64,000 bases of DNA from Chimonanthus salicifolius (taxonomy: Eukaryota > Streptophyta > Magnoliopsida > Laurales > Calycanthaceae). The notes below the pieces were generated by a model that was not told where the DNA came from, searched no databases, and was given only the letters and a program-made list of their open reading frames with translations. This document shows positions 1 to 12,460 of this stretch, piece after piece. The stretch spans positions 46,858,631 through 46,922,630 of the forward strand of contig CM023539.1 of the NCBI GenBank assembly GCA_013350335.1, given 5' to 3'. Both the position numbers and the translations under genes were made by a program. Each line of letters opens with the position of its first letter. The stretch's first letter is position 1.

Positions 1-244
1 TTTGACTATTTGCATACAAACACACCATTTGGTGAATAAAAATAAATATGACGTATAATGGTAATTAATGTGAACAGTTCTCAAGAAAAACATATTCTTT
101 TATAAATTGATTCATAATAAATTAGTGTGATCTTTCCATCACAACTTTTGATTAAAATATTAATTAAACTTAGAAATAAAATCTGAGACATTTAATTTTT
201 GTAATGGTAAAGACTGTAAAGCAAAATTCACACCAATTTTTTTA

Positions 245-523
245 GGATAGCGATCTTTCCACGGACATTTTGTTTAACGTGATACGGGTTTTAGGGTATT
301 GTCCATTTTACCGTTCGACTGCGGTACGAAAGCATTTTAAAAAAAATTCAGTGAGCCAATTTCAGTGATCCAATCAGTAATCCGATTTGTTGTTTTATAT
401 AAAAAAACAGTCTCACTTAAATAAATTTCAATGAATCGATTTATGCCGCGGTGGAAGAGTAAAATTGACAATAATCTAAATCCCATGTCTCGTTATACAA
501 AACACCTGTGAGAGAATCACTAC
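245..523. mobile_element. MULE-like MITE (family D, copy 1)
   Basis: Non-coding element of about 279 bp with long imperfect terminal inverted repeats of about 50 bp. The left end reads GGATAGCGATCTTTCC, and the reverse complement of the right end reads GTAGTGATTCTCTCAC; both arms then run through ATTTTGT/GTTTTGT and TAGGGTATTGTC/TAGATTATTGTC. It is flanked by an 8-bp direct repeat TTTTTTTA (237-244 and 524-531), though this is low complexity. The centre holds short CAGTGAGCCAAT-like repeats. Two relatives lie at 10160-10563 and about 15040-15337. Assignment to Mutator-like elements rests on TIR length and the 9-bp duplication of the second copy. Confidence 0.6.
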
Positions 524-531
524 TTTTTTTA

Positions 532-3500
532 CCCGATACATCTCCAATAATTTATACATTACTGATGATTTCCAACAAACTTCCTCCATCGTATTTTTAT
601 CATGTGACTATGTGAGAAAGATTCCTTTTATTTGTTTGTTTCATCAAATTAGTAAGATTCACTTTATCTTTTATTTCTTTGTTACTTTGTTTCATCAAAT
701 TAGTGGTCGGGTACTCGGGTCTGTCACCAATCTCTAAGAGTCTAAGTGGAGTACATAATGTTGGTGTCCATCTTAGACCCTCTTGTCTGCTATTTAAGTG
801 CCAACACAACATTTTAAAATGATCTCTTTTATCTTTATCATGTTTTCATACTTACTAAATGTGTTTAGTGCTCTATTAATTTAGACTTATCATCATTCTC
901 TTCTCTTAATTTCAATAAAGAGGCAAAGATGAATCTCTCTTTTTCAAAAGAAAGGATGGTGATGAAGGCTTCAGTCAGGCACTGGATTAGAAAATGGCTT
1001 CAATTTCACGTGCTATATTGACATAAGAGGGGAATCACATAAAGCGTTGTCCCATTGTCCCACTCATTGATATTATATTTCATATTATAAGGTTTCTGTC
1101 CAAACCCATTATATGACACTAAGTTTAGATTTACATGAACGTTCTTAGCTTAATTAATAATTATACAGGTCCACATGAATTTAGTTAATAACTTTTGGAA
1201 ATGAAGAAGATAAGTTCATGATAAATCCAGCCCCTAGAAGCAATGCCATAAATTGTTAATGCAACTCTAGTTCCAAGATTAATTTAGAGCTTAGATCACC
1301 ATTTTCCATTAATTTGATGATCAGTTCTAATTTTAAGTTTTTAAAAATCAAGTGAAATTTGAAATTCTTACCTGTTGATGTATATTAGGTTTTAAAAAAG
1401 ATTAGCCACAGGAGCATGTGCCATGAAAAATAAATAAAGTGTTGTCTCGGTAAATAAGAAAAATCTCTTTTTTTTTTTTTATAAAACATTATATTCCAAT
1501 ACGAGAAATGAATTCTTAGAAAAGAGAGAAATGTCTCAATTTTCTTTTTATTTTTTTTTATAGAAAACTCTTATTATTATTTTTTCTTTTAAAAAGAGAG
1601 AAACGTCTTGGTTTCCATACTCTTTATTTTTCATTAATAAAAATGACTGACTAACTATTCGGTGAAAATCATCTTTTGGACTACACAGACAACCATATCA
1701 GAAAAGAGAAATCAACAAAGCATCCTATTAACATATAGATTTACGTGGTTCCAATTTGATAAGTGCGTGAGTTCAACACTGATCTATTATAGTCAAAGTC
1801 AAAAAATAAAAGAGAAACAACTCTTGTTACAGACGTTCTACTCTCTTGACCCACGATCAAATCGTTAATACATCTTTGATAATTAGGCTCTACAGAGTCT
1901 ATTACTAACAACCTTTAGAAATTTGTATCATTAAATCCTTTCTCTAATCTATGATGAACCTCGTAACTCTATTTTAAATTTGATTTTACACCACGTGTTT
2001 TTATCACTATTCTCTGCACATTAATGTTTTCAGAGAAACAAAAAATATTTGTTAAACAGTTTTTAATCTCTAATAACATTTCACATTAAAATAAGTATAA
2101 ATTTGAGGTATTTATTTTTATACTATAAAATTACTAAGCTTTTCTATTTTCCAATTTCATAAATGTACCTCTCTCTCCAAATCGGTCTCTCATGCGCATG
2201 CCCATGGGCGTACGACTGTCTACGGACGATAAGGACTTTCCCTCTTTCTTTGAGTGGGTGTTTCACTGGAAAATCTAACACGTGCTCCTCATGGCTGCGT
2301 TTGGATGGGGTCACCCTCCTTATCCTTGTTTGATAATTTAAAATTTATCTTAAGTGAACAGTAAAAAATTCAGAAAATCACATCTCCCATCACCTTTTTT
2401 TAATACCCTATTGAAGTTTGGGGTATTCAAGGGATAAGGGTGACTCCAAGCTTAGGGGTGACCCTAGGTGAGGGGTGATCCCTGTAAAATTACCCTTCAT
2501 CCAAACACAATCTATGTATTATAAAAATGAAAAAATCATTTTTTACTCAAGAGTTTTATTCAAAGTTTATTTATTAATAATAATTTTCGGGGGTAGCCAT
2601 TTAGACATTTGACTTTTCTTTTAAAAGACACCCCGTTTCAAAATTTTATAGGGAATTAGAATTTTCTCCCTTAATTTTGTGTAGAAGAATTGTCTTTTTT
2701 AAAAAATTGAGAGGCAAAATGATAATTTTCATGTAAAATTTTGAAATGAAGATATCTTAAAAGAAAAGTAGAGTATCTAAATGGCCACTCTTTACGGGTC
2801 TCCTGATTTCACTAAGAAAGATGATTACATGATTCTTGAACATAGGTTTTTCTTAGATTTTCTGGCTCAAAAGCCCTTTAGGGCCTGGGTTGTCAATTGG
2901 GCCCGTCTATGTTGTATACTTGTATCCCAACAGTATATACAGTCTCTTGCATTTAGAGTTTTCTTTGACTGTGCTGCTTTTCTAAGGGGATTGAGAGAGG
3001 AAAGAAACAGAGGAGAAAGAGAGATGGAGAGGAAGGGTATGTACGGTTGGTGTGAAATCCTTGTAATATGTCTGATAATTTTCTTCTTAGTGGATTTATC
3101 ACTTCCCGTAGGATGTAGACGATTTAGTCCAACTACGTAAAATCCCATGTTTGTGGTTTTACTTATGTGTGCTTGTTCTTTGATTTGTGACAGTTTTCAC
3201 GGATTCAAAAGTATTATGGAAGAGGTTGAAATCAAGAGACCGTTACTTGGTCTAAAATTTTTAAGATCCTAATGATGCTACTGTCGACTTTGTCAAATGC
3301 ACTTCGAGATGCAAAATGATTTATTTAAATTAATTTCTACATACTTTTGTACAAATATATTTTTAAGATCAACCCATTTCGTAATCCAAATTGGAACTCA
3401 TTGAAAATTTTTCATTTAATTGCTGGAAGGTGACGCAGCGGAGGATTAAATTGGGTTTTAAAGTAGACGCGTGACTCGATTAAAGGGGAAAGAAATGGAA

Positions 3501-4490
3501 TTAATTGGATTTTAAATGGGTCATTAAATGGTCAATGGGGTTTATGGAGAGGTTAATAGGTTAACTTAATGGGTTTAAATGAGGTGGACAAAAGATGGGG
3601 AAGGGTAAGTGGGTATTGGCTGGGCATTAATGAAAGAATTAAAAGAAATTGGGATGGGATCACCGTCTCTGGCGGCTGAGAAAAGAGCAGAAAGGGATGA
3701 CAAGGAGAAGAAGAAGAAGAGGAAGGCAACAGAAGAGAAAATAAATTTAATTTAATTTGATTTCAACAATATTAATTTTTTACAATCCCGATTGAGAATC
3801 TTATATAAACTAAAAAAAATAAAAAAGAACATTTAATGTGAGATTAGTCTCACCTCAAAAATATGAAATGGGAATATTCATTATATATAAAAAAAGAAAA
3901 TCTAACAAAATAAAAAGGAAAATAAAATAAGGAAAGAAAAATAATAGAAAATAAAATACTGAAGTCTATTCTTCGATTACGCGTTGAGTTTATTTTTCAG
4001 TAGATCGTACGTTGCTATAGTGACTTGAGCTATTAAAAAAAGAAAAATAGATGAAAAAGCAGTTAAAAGAAAAAGAAAAAGCAGTTAAAAGAAAAAGTCA
4101 CTAATAAAATAAGAGAAGTAATTCTATGCACTTATTTTAATAATAAAGACGATAGCAGATTGTATTACATAGGTGGCGTCTTAACTTTTAAAAATCTAAA
4201 TCATTGATAAGATATATAGATATAAATCTTTCTAGATTATGTAGAACTTTTGAATTCATGTTTAGATAGATTAAATGAGAAAGGCATGACAAAATTTATA
4301 ATTTTTTAATTAAATATTTTTATATTTCTAAATAATAAAAATTTGTGATTTTTTTAAAGAATACTCCATCTATCTTAAATAAAATCATTTATTGCTTATT
4401 TCTGGTCTAGCAAAAGCCCCGTCGATCACATTATCAATGGTCTAAGAGAGATCAGATAAAGATTCCACCACTCATTCTGTGTATGTCTCA
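532..4490. other. Intergenic, no supported gene
   Basis: AT-rich DNA between the window start and the pectin methylesterase promoter. A 119-codon open frame begins at 2781 but matches no family I recognise, so I do not call it. The interval holds a foldback repeat (2293-2512), poly-T and purine-rich stretches around 1470-1600, and a G-rich stretch at about 3430-3700 that I cannot identify. Confidence 0.6.
2293..2512. mobile_element. Foldback MITE with GTTTGGAT termini
   Basis: A short non-coding element whose ends are inverted copies. The left end is GGCTGCGTTTGGATG and the reverse complement of the right end is GATTGTGTTTGGATG. Just inside, GGGTCACCCTCCTTATCCTTG pairs with a reverse-complementary stretch near 2420-2445, so much of the element could fold back. 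GTTTGGAT termini are common in plant PIF/Harbinger- or hAT-type MITEs. No clear target duplication was found, so the superfamily is open. Confidence 0.45.
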
Positions 4491-4501
4491 GTCATGTCCT
4501 C

Positions 4502-4508
4502 TATATAA
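4502..4508 (+). promoter_or_regulatory. TATA box of pectin methylesterase gene
   Basis: TATATAA lies 29 bases upstream of the first in-frame ATG at 4531. Plant transcription usually starts 25-35 bases from the TATA box. That would place the start site at or just past 4531 and favours initiation at the second (4555) or third (4564) in-frame ATG. Confidence 0.55.
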
Positions 4509-4530
4509 GGCAAGGCGAAGGGTATGATTT

Positions 4531-7500
4531 ATGACAAATCAAATAGATTTGCAGATGGCAGCCATGAATGAACCCTTCTTAGGCTCTCCCAGAAGGAGAA
4601 TTCCTAGTTGCAGTACCATCCTCCTTGCACTCTTATTTGCCACAATCCTTTGCCTGGCTGCATTTGCAACCCTTCATCTCCATCTGACCACTAGAGATCA
4701 AGATCAAGATCAAGATCACACCCATCTATGTCACAATGCCCACAACCCAACTTCATGTCAAGCCATTCTTTCCAACCTACCCAATATCACTGCGACCAAA
4801 CCTAGCAAGTTGGACCTCCTAAGGATCTTGATGGAACAGTCCGTGGCCCATGTCGATGTCGCGGCCGCAACGGCGGGCAGCATCCGTCGTCGGATCAACG
4901 ACCCAAAACAGCAAGCGGGTCTAGCAGATTGTGTGGATCTGATGGATTTATCACATACCCGTTTACAAGATTCACTACTGGCTCTTGGGTCAGTAAGTGA
5001 AGATCCAGACTCCCATGCCAATGTACACACATGGCTCAGTGCAGTCCTGACCAACTATGGAACATGCATGGATGGTCTCCAAGGAGATGCTGGATCGGCG
5101 ATGAAGGCCCAGCTTGATCACATGATGGCCATTGGAAGCACGTCTCTGGCTCTCATCATGGCGGTCTCTTCGTCGAACATCGATGTGATCCGACCGTTGA
5201 ATGGGAGATATCCTTCATGGGTCACGATGAGGGATCGGAAGCTTCTTGAGGCCTCTTCTCCGAAGGCCATTAAGGCCGATGTTGTGGTGGCAAAGGATGG
5301 GAGTGGGAAGTACAAGAAAGTGCAAGATGCAGTTTCAGCGGCACCGGACAACAGCAAGATCCGATACGTGATCTATGTGAAGAAAGGGACGTATAAGGAG
5401 AAGGTGGAGGTGGGGAAGAAGAAGAAGAACATCATGATGGTTGGAGACGGCATGGATTCGACGATCATCACCGGCAGTCTCAACTTCGTTGACGGAACGA
5501 CGACGTTCAACACTGCAACAGTCGGTACTACGACTAACTCCTACTTTTATTATATTAAAAACTCTATTAGTTTGTCTTTTCATTTACCTCTGCAGGAAAG
5601 ATCAAAACACAAAAGAACAGATGATACATTCTTAAAAAATATTAAAGGAGAATGATACTATATTAAAGTAAGTAATCTTATCTCGTGCCGCTGAAGGCAA
5701 TCTCTACGCTTGATTTGAATATATAAAGAAATCAAAGACTGAAAGTGATGGGCAGAAAAATTGTTTGGAAAACTAAAAAGCTCCAGCTCTTTCCCACTCT
5801 CCGACCTTCGTATTCCATTATAGAAATCGTCTCTTACAAGGCCCAGATCAAATCATCTCTTTCAGACCATATCTAATGGCCATCTTTTTCAACTTTGCAC
5901 CCACCACTTAAAGTTAGTTTGGTCCATCTTGGAAGACAAGCTTGAGTAGTTGAGTCTATTTCAAATTCTTTTTTAACAAAATAAATTATATCGACTAATC
6001 ATTTTCTCTCCACTATAAGGGAAATGTCTTTGGTACCATACGGGTTGAAACTCTGGTGGGTTGGACTGGGTTAAACCCAACTCAATCTATGTTAAAAATT
6101 GTTGAGTCTCATCAGATCTGACTCAAATATCACACTCTAACTCGACCCGAGCCAACCCAAATTTCACACCGAAACCCGACTTGACTTAGAGTTTGAGAAT
6201 TCAGCCCGACCCGATTCAACCCGATTTCTAAGAAAAAAACAACTTAAACTAATATAAAATTTAAAATAAAATATCTAAAAAGAAGCTGCAAGAGAAGGAG
6301 AAGGGATCGCTTTGACGACAGATGGTGATGGAGAACAAGAGTGGGAGAAGATTGGGAGCTAAAATGATCAAGAGCCGAAGAAGATTGAAAGGGAGAGACG
6401 ACTGAGATTGTCGTTATAGGAAGATACTCAAAATTAAGACATTGAGGGATTAGGGTATCTGAATACTTAGATATTAAATTTTTTTAGTAGGTTTAGTCGG
6501 ATCAGTTTTAAAAAAGTTTAGTTTAGTTGAATCCTAATTTAATTCGATTTTTTTCTTCAATCGAACCTAACTCTAATTTTAAAAATTTATAATTTAGCGA
6601 ACGAATTTTTCAGATCAAATCATGCAGGTTAGGTTAAAACTCGGGCCAAATTTCACCCCTGGCATCATATCATCCTATATATACCAACCCGAGTTTTAGT
6701 AGATAGTTCAACTCGAACGAGTTAAACCACGGTGAGGTTCCAACATCATATGGAAATTTGAAAAATAAACAGAATATAAAACTTAAATAAACAAATAAAT
6801 TAAGCTTTTATAACGAATCTACTTTCTAATTGAACAAATATTATGGTTCAATTTTTATAAGAAGAATGATCTAATGGTAAAAATAATTTAAAATATCATG
6901 ATTTGAGACAATTGAAATATATCTTTTAAAAAATTAAATTATTTATTAATTTATATATAATAATATCTTTAAATATTGTAAAACTGTTAAATTCACTGTT
7001 AATAAATTAAATAAATTATCTCACATATTGTAACTTAACTAGTAGACATTCTGATTTAAAAATCAGAGATTTTAGATTTAAGTTCTACAATAACTCAATC
7101 ACATAATTTACAAAAAGATTTTAGATTTCCTATCCACTATGGGCGTAGTTCAACTGGTTGGATCCTGTTTCAGGAAGCGGGAGGTTGCTGGTTCGACCCC
7201 CCCATGGCCTAACTTTGGTGTGTCCTAAGGGTAGTGGACTCACCCATGAAAGGATCTTACGTCGTATATCCTGTGGTTTTCCATATATAAATTAAAAAAA
7301 TATATGTTTTCCTCCAAAGCTTTTCTTGAAAAAGTTTTAAGTGTGGAAAGCTTTGAGGGTTTGAAATCATCGTAGTTGGGTGTGCAAAAATTCTAAGTAG
7401 GATCTCTTTGGGATAAAGAACTGGGTGAGGCCTACTTTCCCCTTTGTACAAAATTGATGGCCAGATTTTTTATTTTGGATAGGTAATGGGCATGAATATT

Positions 7501-9330
7501 ATTCTATATGCAATTGATTCAAGTGGCTTATTCAATTTCCATTGAGTACTTGGGATTCCTACAAAGTTGTAAAATACTAAAATCAAATGTCACTCCTTAC
7601 TTTATTGAAATAAGGGTTATGGTAAATGTAGCATTCACACCATATTCGGTGGAGGCAGTCACAATCATTGATAAAATGAGAGCAATTTTATCTAAAATGA
7701 TTTTGGTTAAATATATGAGATCCAATTTTAATTTCTAAGTCATAATAACATAAATTCATAATTTTGAAAGTATTTTTCGTAAATATCTCAATTTTCTACC
7801 TCAAATTAGATAAATGAAATCTGTATAGTAAAATTTTGGTCAAAAAGAATAAAATTTTTTAAATCAGGAGAATGTCTGTACGAGGCATGTGACACATGTA
7901 CTGCCCATGATATGATCCATGACAGAAAAAAGGAAGACATTTGTCAAATAATTAAATAATGATTATTACCAATGAGAGTATATTTTAAGTTCAATTTTTT
8001 ATTTTATTTTATTAAAGATTTCATCTTTTGTCGCTCTATATTTTATCACATATGCTATTATTCTTTAATTCATGTTTCTAAACATTTATACTTTCTTCCA
8101 TTCTCTAGTCGTAGTTTATGAAGTTTTTATATTAAATTATTTTTCATTTTCTAAAGACATAAATCAATTATTTTAAAAAATAAAACTCGAATAATAATAA
8201 GGTTTTGTTAAATATAACCATATATTTGTTTAAAAGGAATTTATTAATCCCAAGTTTATCATGACTGGATCTTGTAATTCACCATTTACACATGCTATGG
8301 CTTAAGTTTATCCCATTGATTGTTTATTTTCATTTAATTTGAACATAGATTTAATATATCGATTTAAAAATATAGAATATTTTATTTTTAGTAAAAAATT
8401 ATCAAATGAATCTAAATCGTAAACCGCTAAATCTAATAATATACAAGACTAGAAGTATATCAAAATGTGTTTGGGAAACTTTCGTTGCATAAAAAAATGT
8501 GATGCGATTCAAAGATTCAATTAAATAATCATTCAAATATAAACATCTGAACAAAATTAATATAAGGTTAACAATAAAATTAAAATTAAAATGATTTTAA
8601 ATCAATACATGATTCAACTTGCCTGTTGTGTAATGCAGCCGCCGTCGGCGACGGATTCATGGCACAAGACATGTGGTTTCAGAACACAGCAGGGCCGGAG
8701 AAACACCAGGCTGTGGCACTACGAGTAGGAGCAGATACATCTGTGATAAACCGTTGCCGGATAGATGCCTACCAAGACACCCTTTATGCTCATTCTCTCC
8801 GCCAATTCTACCGAGATTGTTCGATAACGGGCACCGTCGATTTCATCTTCGGCAACGCCGCAGTGGTCTTTCAAAATTGCAAACTCATTGCGCGTAAGCC
8901 CATGAGCAATCAGAAGAACATAGTGACTGCACAAGGCCGAACAGACCCCAACCAAAACACTGCAACTTCAATTCAGAATTGTCAAGTGATCGCGAGCTCC
9001 GATCTAACACCAGTAAAGGCGAAGATACCGTCGTATCTGGGTAGGCCATGGAAAGAGTACTCGAGGACTGTTTATATCAAATCTTACATTGATGATCATG
9101 TGAATCCAGCGGGGTGGTTGGAGTGGAGTGGTGACTTTGCATTGAAGACATTGTATTACGGGGAGTATGCAAATAAAGGGCCGGGCGCCGGAACCAGCAA
9201 GCGGGTGAAATGGCCTGGTTATCATGTGATCACCGATGCCAAGGAAGCAAAGAAGTTCACTGTGGGGGAACTGATACAAGGAGGGACATGGTTGAAGTCT
9301 ACTGGAGTGGCTTTCACTGAAGGACTCTGA
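4531..9330 (+). CDS. Type I pectin methylesterase (PMEI-PME pro-enzyme)
   Basis: Removes methyl esters from homogalacturonan in the cell wall. Coding exons are 4531-5524 and 8639-9330, joined by a phase-1 intron, giving 561 residues from the first ATG (553 from the likelier ATG at 4555). A hydrophobic anchor (residues about 28-52) is followed by an inhibitor-like PMEI pro-region with its cysteines, then an RKLL processing motif (236-239) and the catalytic domain. The carrot-type active-site set is complete: Gln355 (QAVAL), Gln377-Asp378 (QDTL), Asp399 (DFIFG) and Arg467 (LGRPW). The spacings between them (23, 21 and 68 residues from Gln355) match the family. Length is normal and no frame break is seen. 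After RKLL cleavage in the Golgi the mature enzyme is normally secreted. A possible poly(A) signal AATAAT lies near 9440. The isoform cannot be told from sequence alone. Confidence 0.95.
6040..6665. repeat. Degenerate CCCGACCC-rich dispersed repeat
   Basis: A stretch rich in degenerate GGGTTGGGTC/AACCCGACCC words, ending near GGCCAAATTTCACCCCTGG. A similar end (AACTTGACCTAAGTTTCACCC) occurs near 59880-59905, and comparable word composition recurs at 15760-16080, 21780-21925 and 26190-26270. This is typical of old plant hAT-type non-autonomous elements; the boundaries are uncertain. Confidence 0.35.
7140..7297 (+). mobile_element. tRNA-derived SINE, family A, copy 1
   Basis: Begins with a tRNA-like head: a box A-like GTAGTTCAACTGGTTGG and, about 35 bases on, a box B-like GGTTCGACCCC. 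A non-tRNA body follows (CTAACTTTGGTGTGTCC, GTAGTGGACTCACCC) and then an A-rich tail. The same body occurs in reverse at about 10857-11032 and, without the head, at 51569-51704. It lies inside the pectin methylesterase intron. It is not a functional tRNA gene because no proper acceptor stem closes the head. Confidence 0.65.
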
Positions 9331-10159
9331 TTTTGTGATAGAATTAGGACTGTTTCCTCTGTTGTAGTGTTTGTTTTTATGACTCGTTGTATCATCTTTT
9401 GGTATCTATCCATGAATGTAGAATGTGGAGAGACTATAAATAATGGGGTATGAAACAGAGGAAGTGTTGGCCCTTAGTTGCTGCCAAGGAAATGTATTAC
9501 TTATTCCTACTAAATCTTGATTGTGCAAGTGTTTTGAGTTTCTGATGCCTTCTGCTAAGGATGCTCGACTACTTTCTTCTAAACTCTAATCTCAGATGGG
9601 GGAGTCTGATGATCTACACCTGATGGTGTATTGGGTTCTCTTAATCTGGGGCGATGACAGTGGTCGGGGATGGAAACTCCCAAACACAGTGATGGTCATC
9701 GAAAGGAGGAGGAGAACAACAGTTTACAAGGGAAAAATTCTCCACTCAACTGTCCTTTTTTTTTTTCTTTTCCTGCTGAAGGTGTGCAGACGTCTCAACT
9801 GAGTAATCTTTTGGTTAAGTGCACACCTCTATGCACACACATCGAGTTCTGCGATGGGAAATATCTGGATGAAGAGCACCCGAGAGGTGTTGATGGGGTG
9901 TGGAGAGTGGATAAATCCCACATTGCCTGAAAGCTCTCCTGATTTTGAAAGTTAAAATTGTTAGATCACCGGAGAATAGGAGTAGTCCAATTTTAATTTT
10001 AGGAGTCAACTAAATACTGAAATTACTTTTAAGCAAAATCAAAATCATCTTGAGAAAGAATTTTTGAAAAAATAATACAAAAGAAATTTTATGAAGAATG
10101 AATTAAGGGAACAGGATTAGAATGTTATAAAAAAGTTTACACACTTAAAATAATTAAAG

Positions 10160-10563
10160 GGCCAGCGATCCTTACACGAGTATTTTGTATTTATCGATAC
10201 GGATTTTAGTGTATTCTCAATTTTAACCTTTGCATGAAAAGTAAAATTTCAATAGCCTGATTTTTACTGTTTATGTGAATTTCGGCGAGCTGGTTTGAAA
10301 TTTCGGAGAGTCGAATTGTACTGTTCATGAATTTTGGTAAGCCGAATTACACTCTTCATGAATTTTAGCAAGCCGACTTGCAATTCCGGTGAGCCGATTT
10401 GTACTGTTCATGAATTTTGGCGAGACGACTTGGAATTTCGGCGAGCCGATTGCACTGTTCATGAATTTTGACATTCTTTTTTCTTTGGTACGGCAGGTGG
10501 AGGGCAAATTGGGCATCACAGTAAAACCCTTTTCTGTATACACAAAATGCCCGTGTGAAGGCC
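10160..10563. mobile_element. MULE-like MITE (family D, copy 2)
   Basis: 404-bp element flanked by a perfect 9-bp target duplication TAATTAAAG (10151-10159 and 10564-10572). Its termini are inverted: left GGCCAGCGATCCTTACACGAG, right (reverse complement) GGCCTTCACACGGGCATTTTG. A 9-bp duplication is the hallmark of Mutator-like transposition. The interior is an array of degenerate units built on TTCATGAATTTTGGCGAGCC, at about 10260-10475. There is no transposase. Confidence 0.75.
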
Positions 10564-10856
10564 TAATTAAAGCCCTCAAAAGTTTAAGAGCATACAAAAA
10601 TATATCTTCGATTGTCCATCACTCCTACTAAACTCTTATTTTGTATTTTTTAGTCTCTTGTTCAAGCTTTCATATTGGATAAAAATAAGACCTACATAAG
10701 ATGCAAAAGTTTAAAGATAAAAGAACATTTAAAATGAACAAAATATAAAAAGCTTAAAAATATAATTTTATTGATTCACTCAAGAAATTCATTCAAAAAA
10801 TTTAATATTGGATAGAAAAGTTAAGGATTCAAAACTAATTCAAAGCCCTCAAAGTT

Positions 10857-11032
10857 TTTTTTTTTTTTTTTAATTTACGTGTGGGAAACCGCTGAATACC
10901 TAACAAAAAACCTCACGGATGAGCCTACTACCCTTTGGGCACACCAAAATTAGGTCATGAAGGCTCAAACCCACAACCTCTTGCTTCCTAAAGCAGGAGG
11001 CAACCAGTTGAAATACACCATATAGGAGACTC
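10857..11032 (-). mobile_element. tRNA-derived SINE, family A, copy 2
   Basis: Reverse-strand copy of the 7140 element. A poly-T (tail) at about 10857-10871 is followed by the body in reverse, with the words GGTGTGCCCAAAGGGTAGTAGG and TTCAACTGGTTGCCTCC on the minus strand. The box B equivalent (GGTTGTGGGTTTGAGCC) is degraded. Flanks CTCAAAGTTT and CTCAAAAGTTT may be a target duplication. Confidence 0.6.
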
Positions 11033-11635
11033 AAACACTCAAAAGTTTGGCAACTTAAAAAAATGGCGTCAAAGATCCAATCATGGTATTTTTATTTTAT
11101 CTTTCAATCTCATACCCAAGTTTCGACATTTTCAACAAACCGATCACATTGGACGAAAACAAGAATCATATTAGGTACAAAGCTTGAAGAGTAAGAAATA
11201 ATTTAAAATCACTAAGATTTAGAGGGTTTTAAAAATATGACTTTATTGATCTGGTAAGCCTTTTTCTCTCATGCTTAGACTGAATCCTAGTAGGGCCTAC
11301 GTAGGATAAAAAAGTAAAAAAAATTAAAAAATAATTTAAAATGCTCCACAGCTTCAAATCTGAAAAATATAGTTTAAAACTGAATCCCACAAAGAGTGTA
11401 GAAGTGTGTTAATATCCCGAATCTTCACTTGACTCTGGTACGACTGGTGGGCCATCAAAAGTTACATCTTTCATTTAATTAATTATCTCCAGTATTCTTC
11501 AGTAAAAAAGATTTTGACCAGGTCTTGTGACAGTTTTGGTTCTTCAATCAATCCATCCTTAAGACGCATGCCTAACTACACTAATCAAGAGTTAATTGCT
11601 GATTATGCAACCTAACATTGTCATTGACTTAGTAT

Positions 11636-11705
11636 TATTTTTTTAAGACTACAGTGTCTAAACCTCTTAACGCACTTGACCAATCTCTATGACATGTGAA
11701 AGTTT
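11636..11705 (-). mobile_element. SINE family B fragment
   Basis: Short reverse-strand fragment with poly-T followed by GTGTCTAAACCTCTTAACGC. This matches the tail end of the SINE family B copies at 22607, 24632 and 47056. The head is missing. Confidence 0.45.
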
Positions 11706-12057
11706 TTCTATCTACGTACATCGAATAATTCTATTGAAAGTGATCCATTAAAATGAAGTGAGAATTAAATTAAAAAGTTCCACTTTCTAAAATGAATTCC
11801 TGACCATCATTAATGATAAGTGTTACTGCTTATCATTTGACACCAAAGCATGGAAATCCTTGTTGATTCTTTCCACGTGATAGTTGTCCACACTCTGGAA
11901 GATTGCCTCCCATGTTTCTATCATCTTCTTGCTGTCTCCAATCTGACAATAACCATCTAATCTACTCTAATCAAACGTGGTTCCAACCATCATTCAGAGG
12001 GCGACTCCCAAAATCTAAGGCTTTTTCTTCAAGAACTTGTATGTCTGCAATCAGAAC

Positions 12058-12080
12058 ATAATAATAATAATAATAATAAT
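12058..12080. repeat. (ATA)n microsatellite
   Basis: About 7.5 perfect ATA units in intergenic DNA. Confidence 0.9.
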
Positions 12081-12460
12081 ACCCTTGAATTCTCTATGAC
12101 AAGTATATTATTAAAAAAACTGCAATTGATTTTTCAGTAGCACCTAAGAGTTGGTAGGCTTTGCCAAATGGACGACATCAAGTAACATGACATGGATCCT
12201 CTCACTCTCTTACCAACTTTCTTGAACAAACAAAATCTGAAAGCTCAAGGACTGGATGTACTCATGTGACCCATCCAATTGTCTGAGGACTAATTGGAAT
12301 CCTCATTCAGAGAATAGACTACTGTCTCATCTGTCCTACACACAATTAAAGTGGATAAAATGGTAAAGAGAAGATGTTTGATCAACTACTTTTTGTCAAA
12401 AGAAGTGGGTGAGGATGCTTTTAAGTCTCACTGATTAGGGAGATTATTTATCAATTTTAT

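Larger units (their letters stand above)
5525..8638 (+). other. 3.1-kb intron of the pectin methylesterase gene
   Basis: Phase-1 intron starting GTACTA and ending GTAATGCAG. Joining across it restores the family sequence TVAAVGDGF. It holds a GGGTTGGGTT/AACCCGACC-rich repeat at about 6040-6665 and a tRNA-like SINE at about 7140-7297. The remainder is AT-rich with nothing recognisable. Confidence 0.85.

Noticed and set aside
2781..3140. 119-codon open frame on the plus strand (93 codons open on the minus strand too)
   Set aside because: No recognisable domain, no splice partners, and both strands open over the same stretch; it looks like chance.
4758..5583. Minus-strand open frames under the pectin methylesterase exon
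   Set aside because: Antisense shadows of a strongly supported coding exon.
7140..7210. Possible functional tRNA gene
   Set aside because: It has A- and B-box-like words but no closing acceptor stem, and its downstream body is repeated elsewhere, so it is a SINE head.
10255..10475. Regular CGAGCC-spaced repeats resembling a CRISPR array
   Set aside because: Units are degenerate with no unique spacers, lie inside a MITE with a target duplication, and the DNA is plant nuclear.
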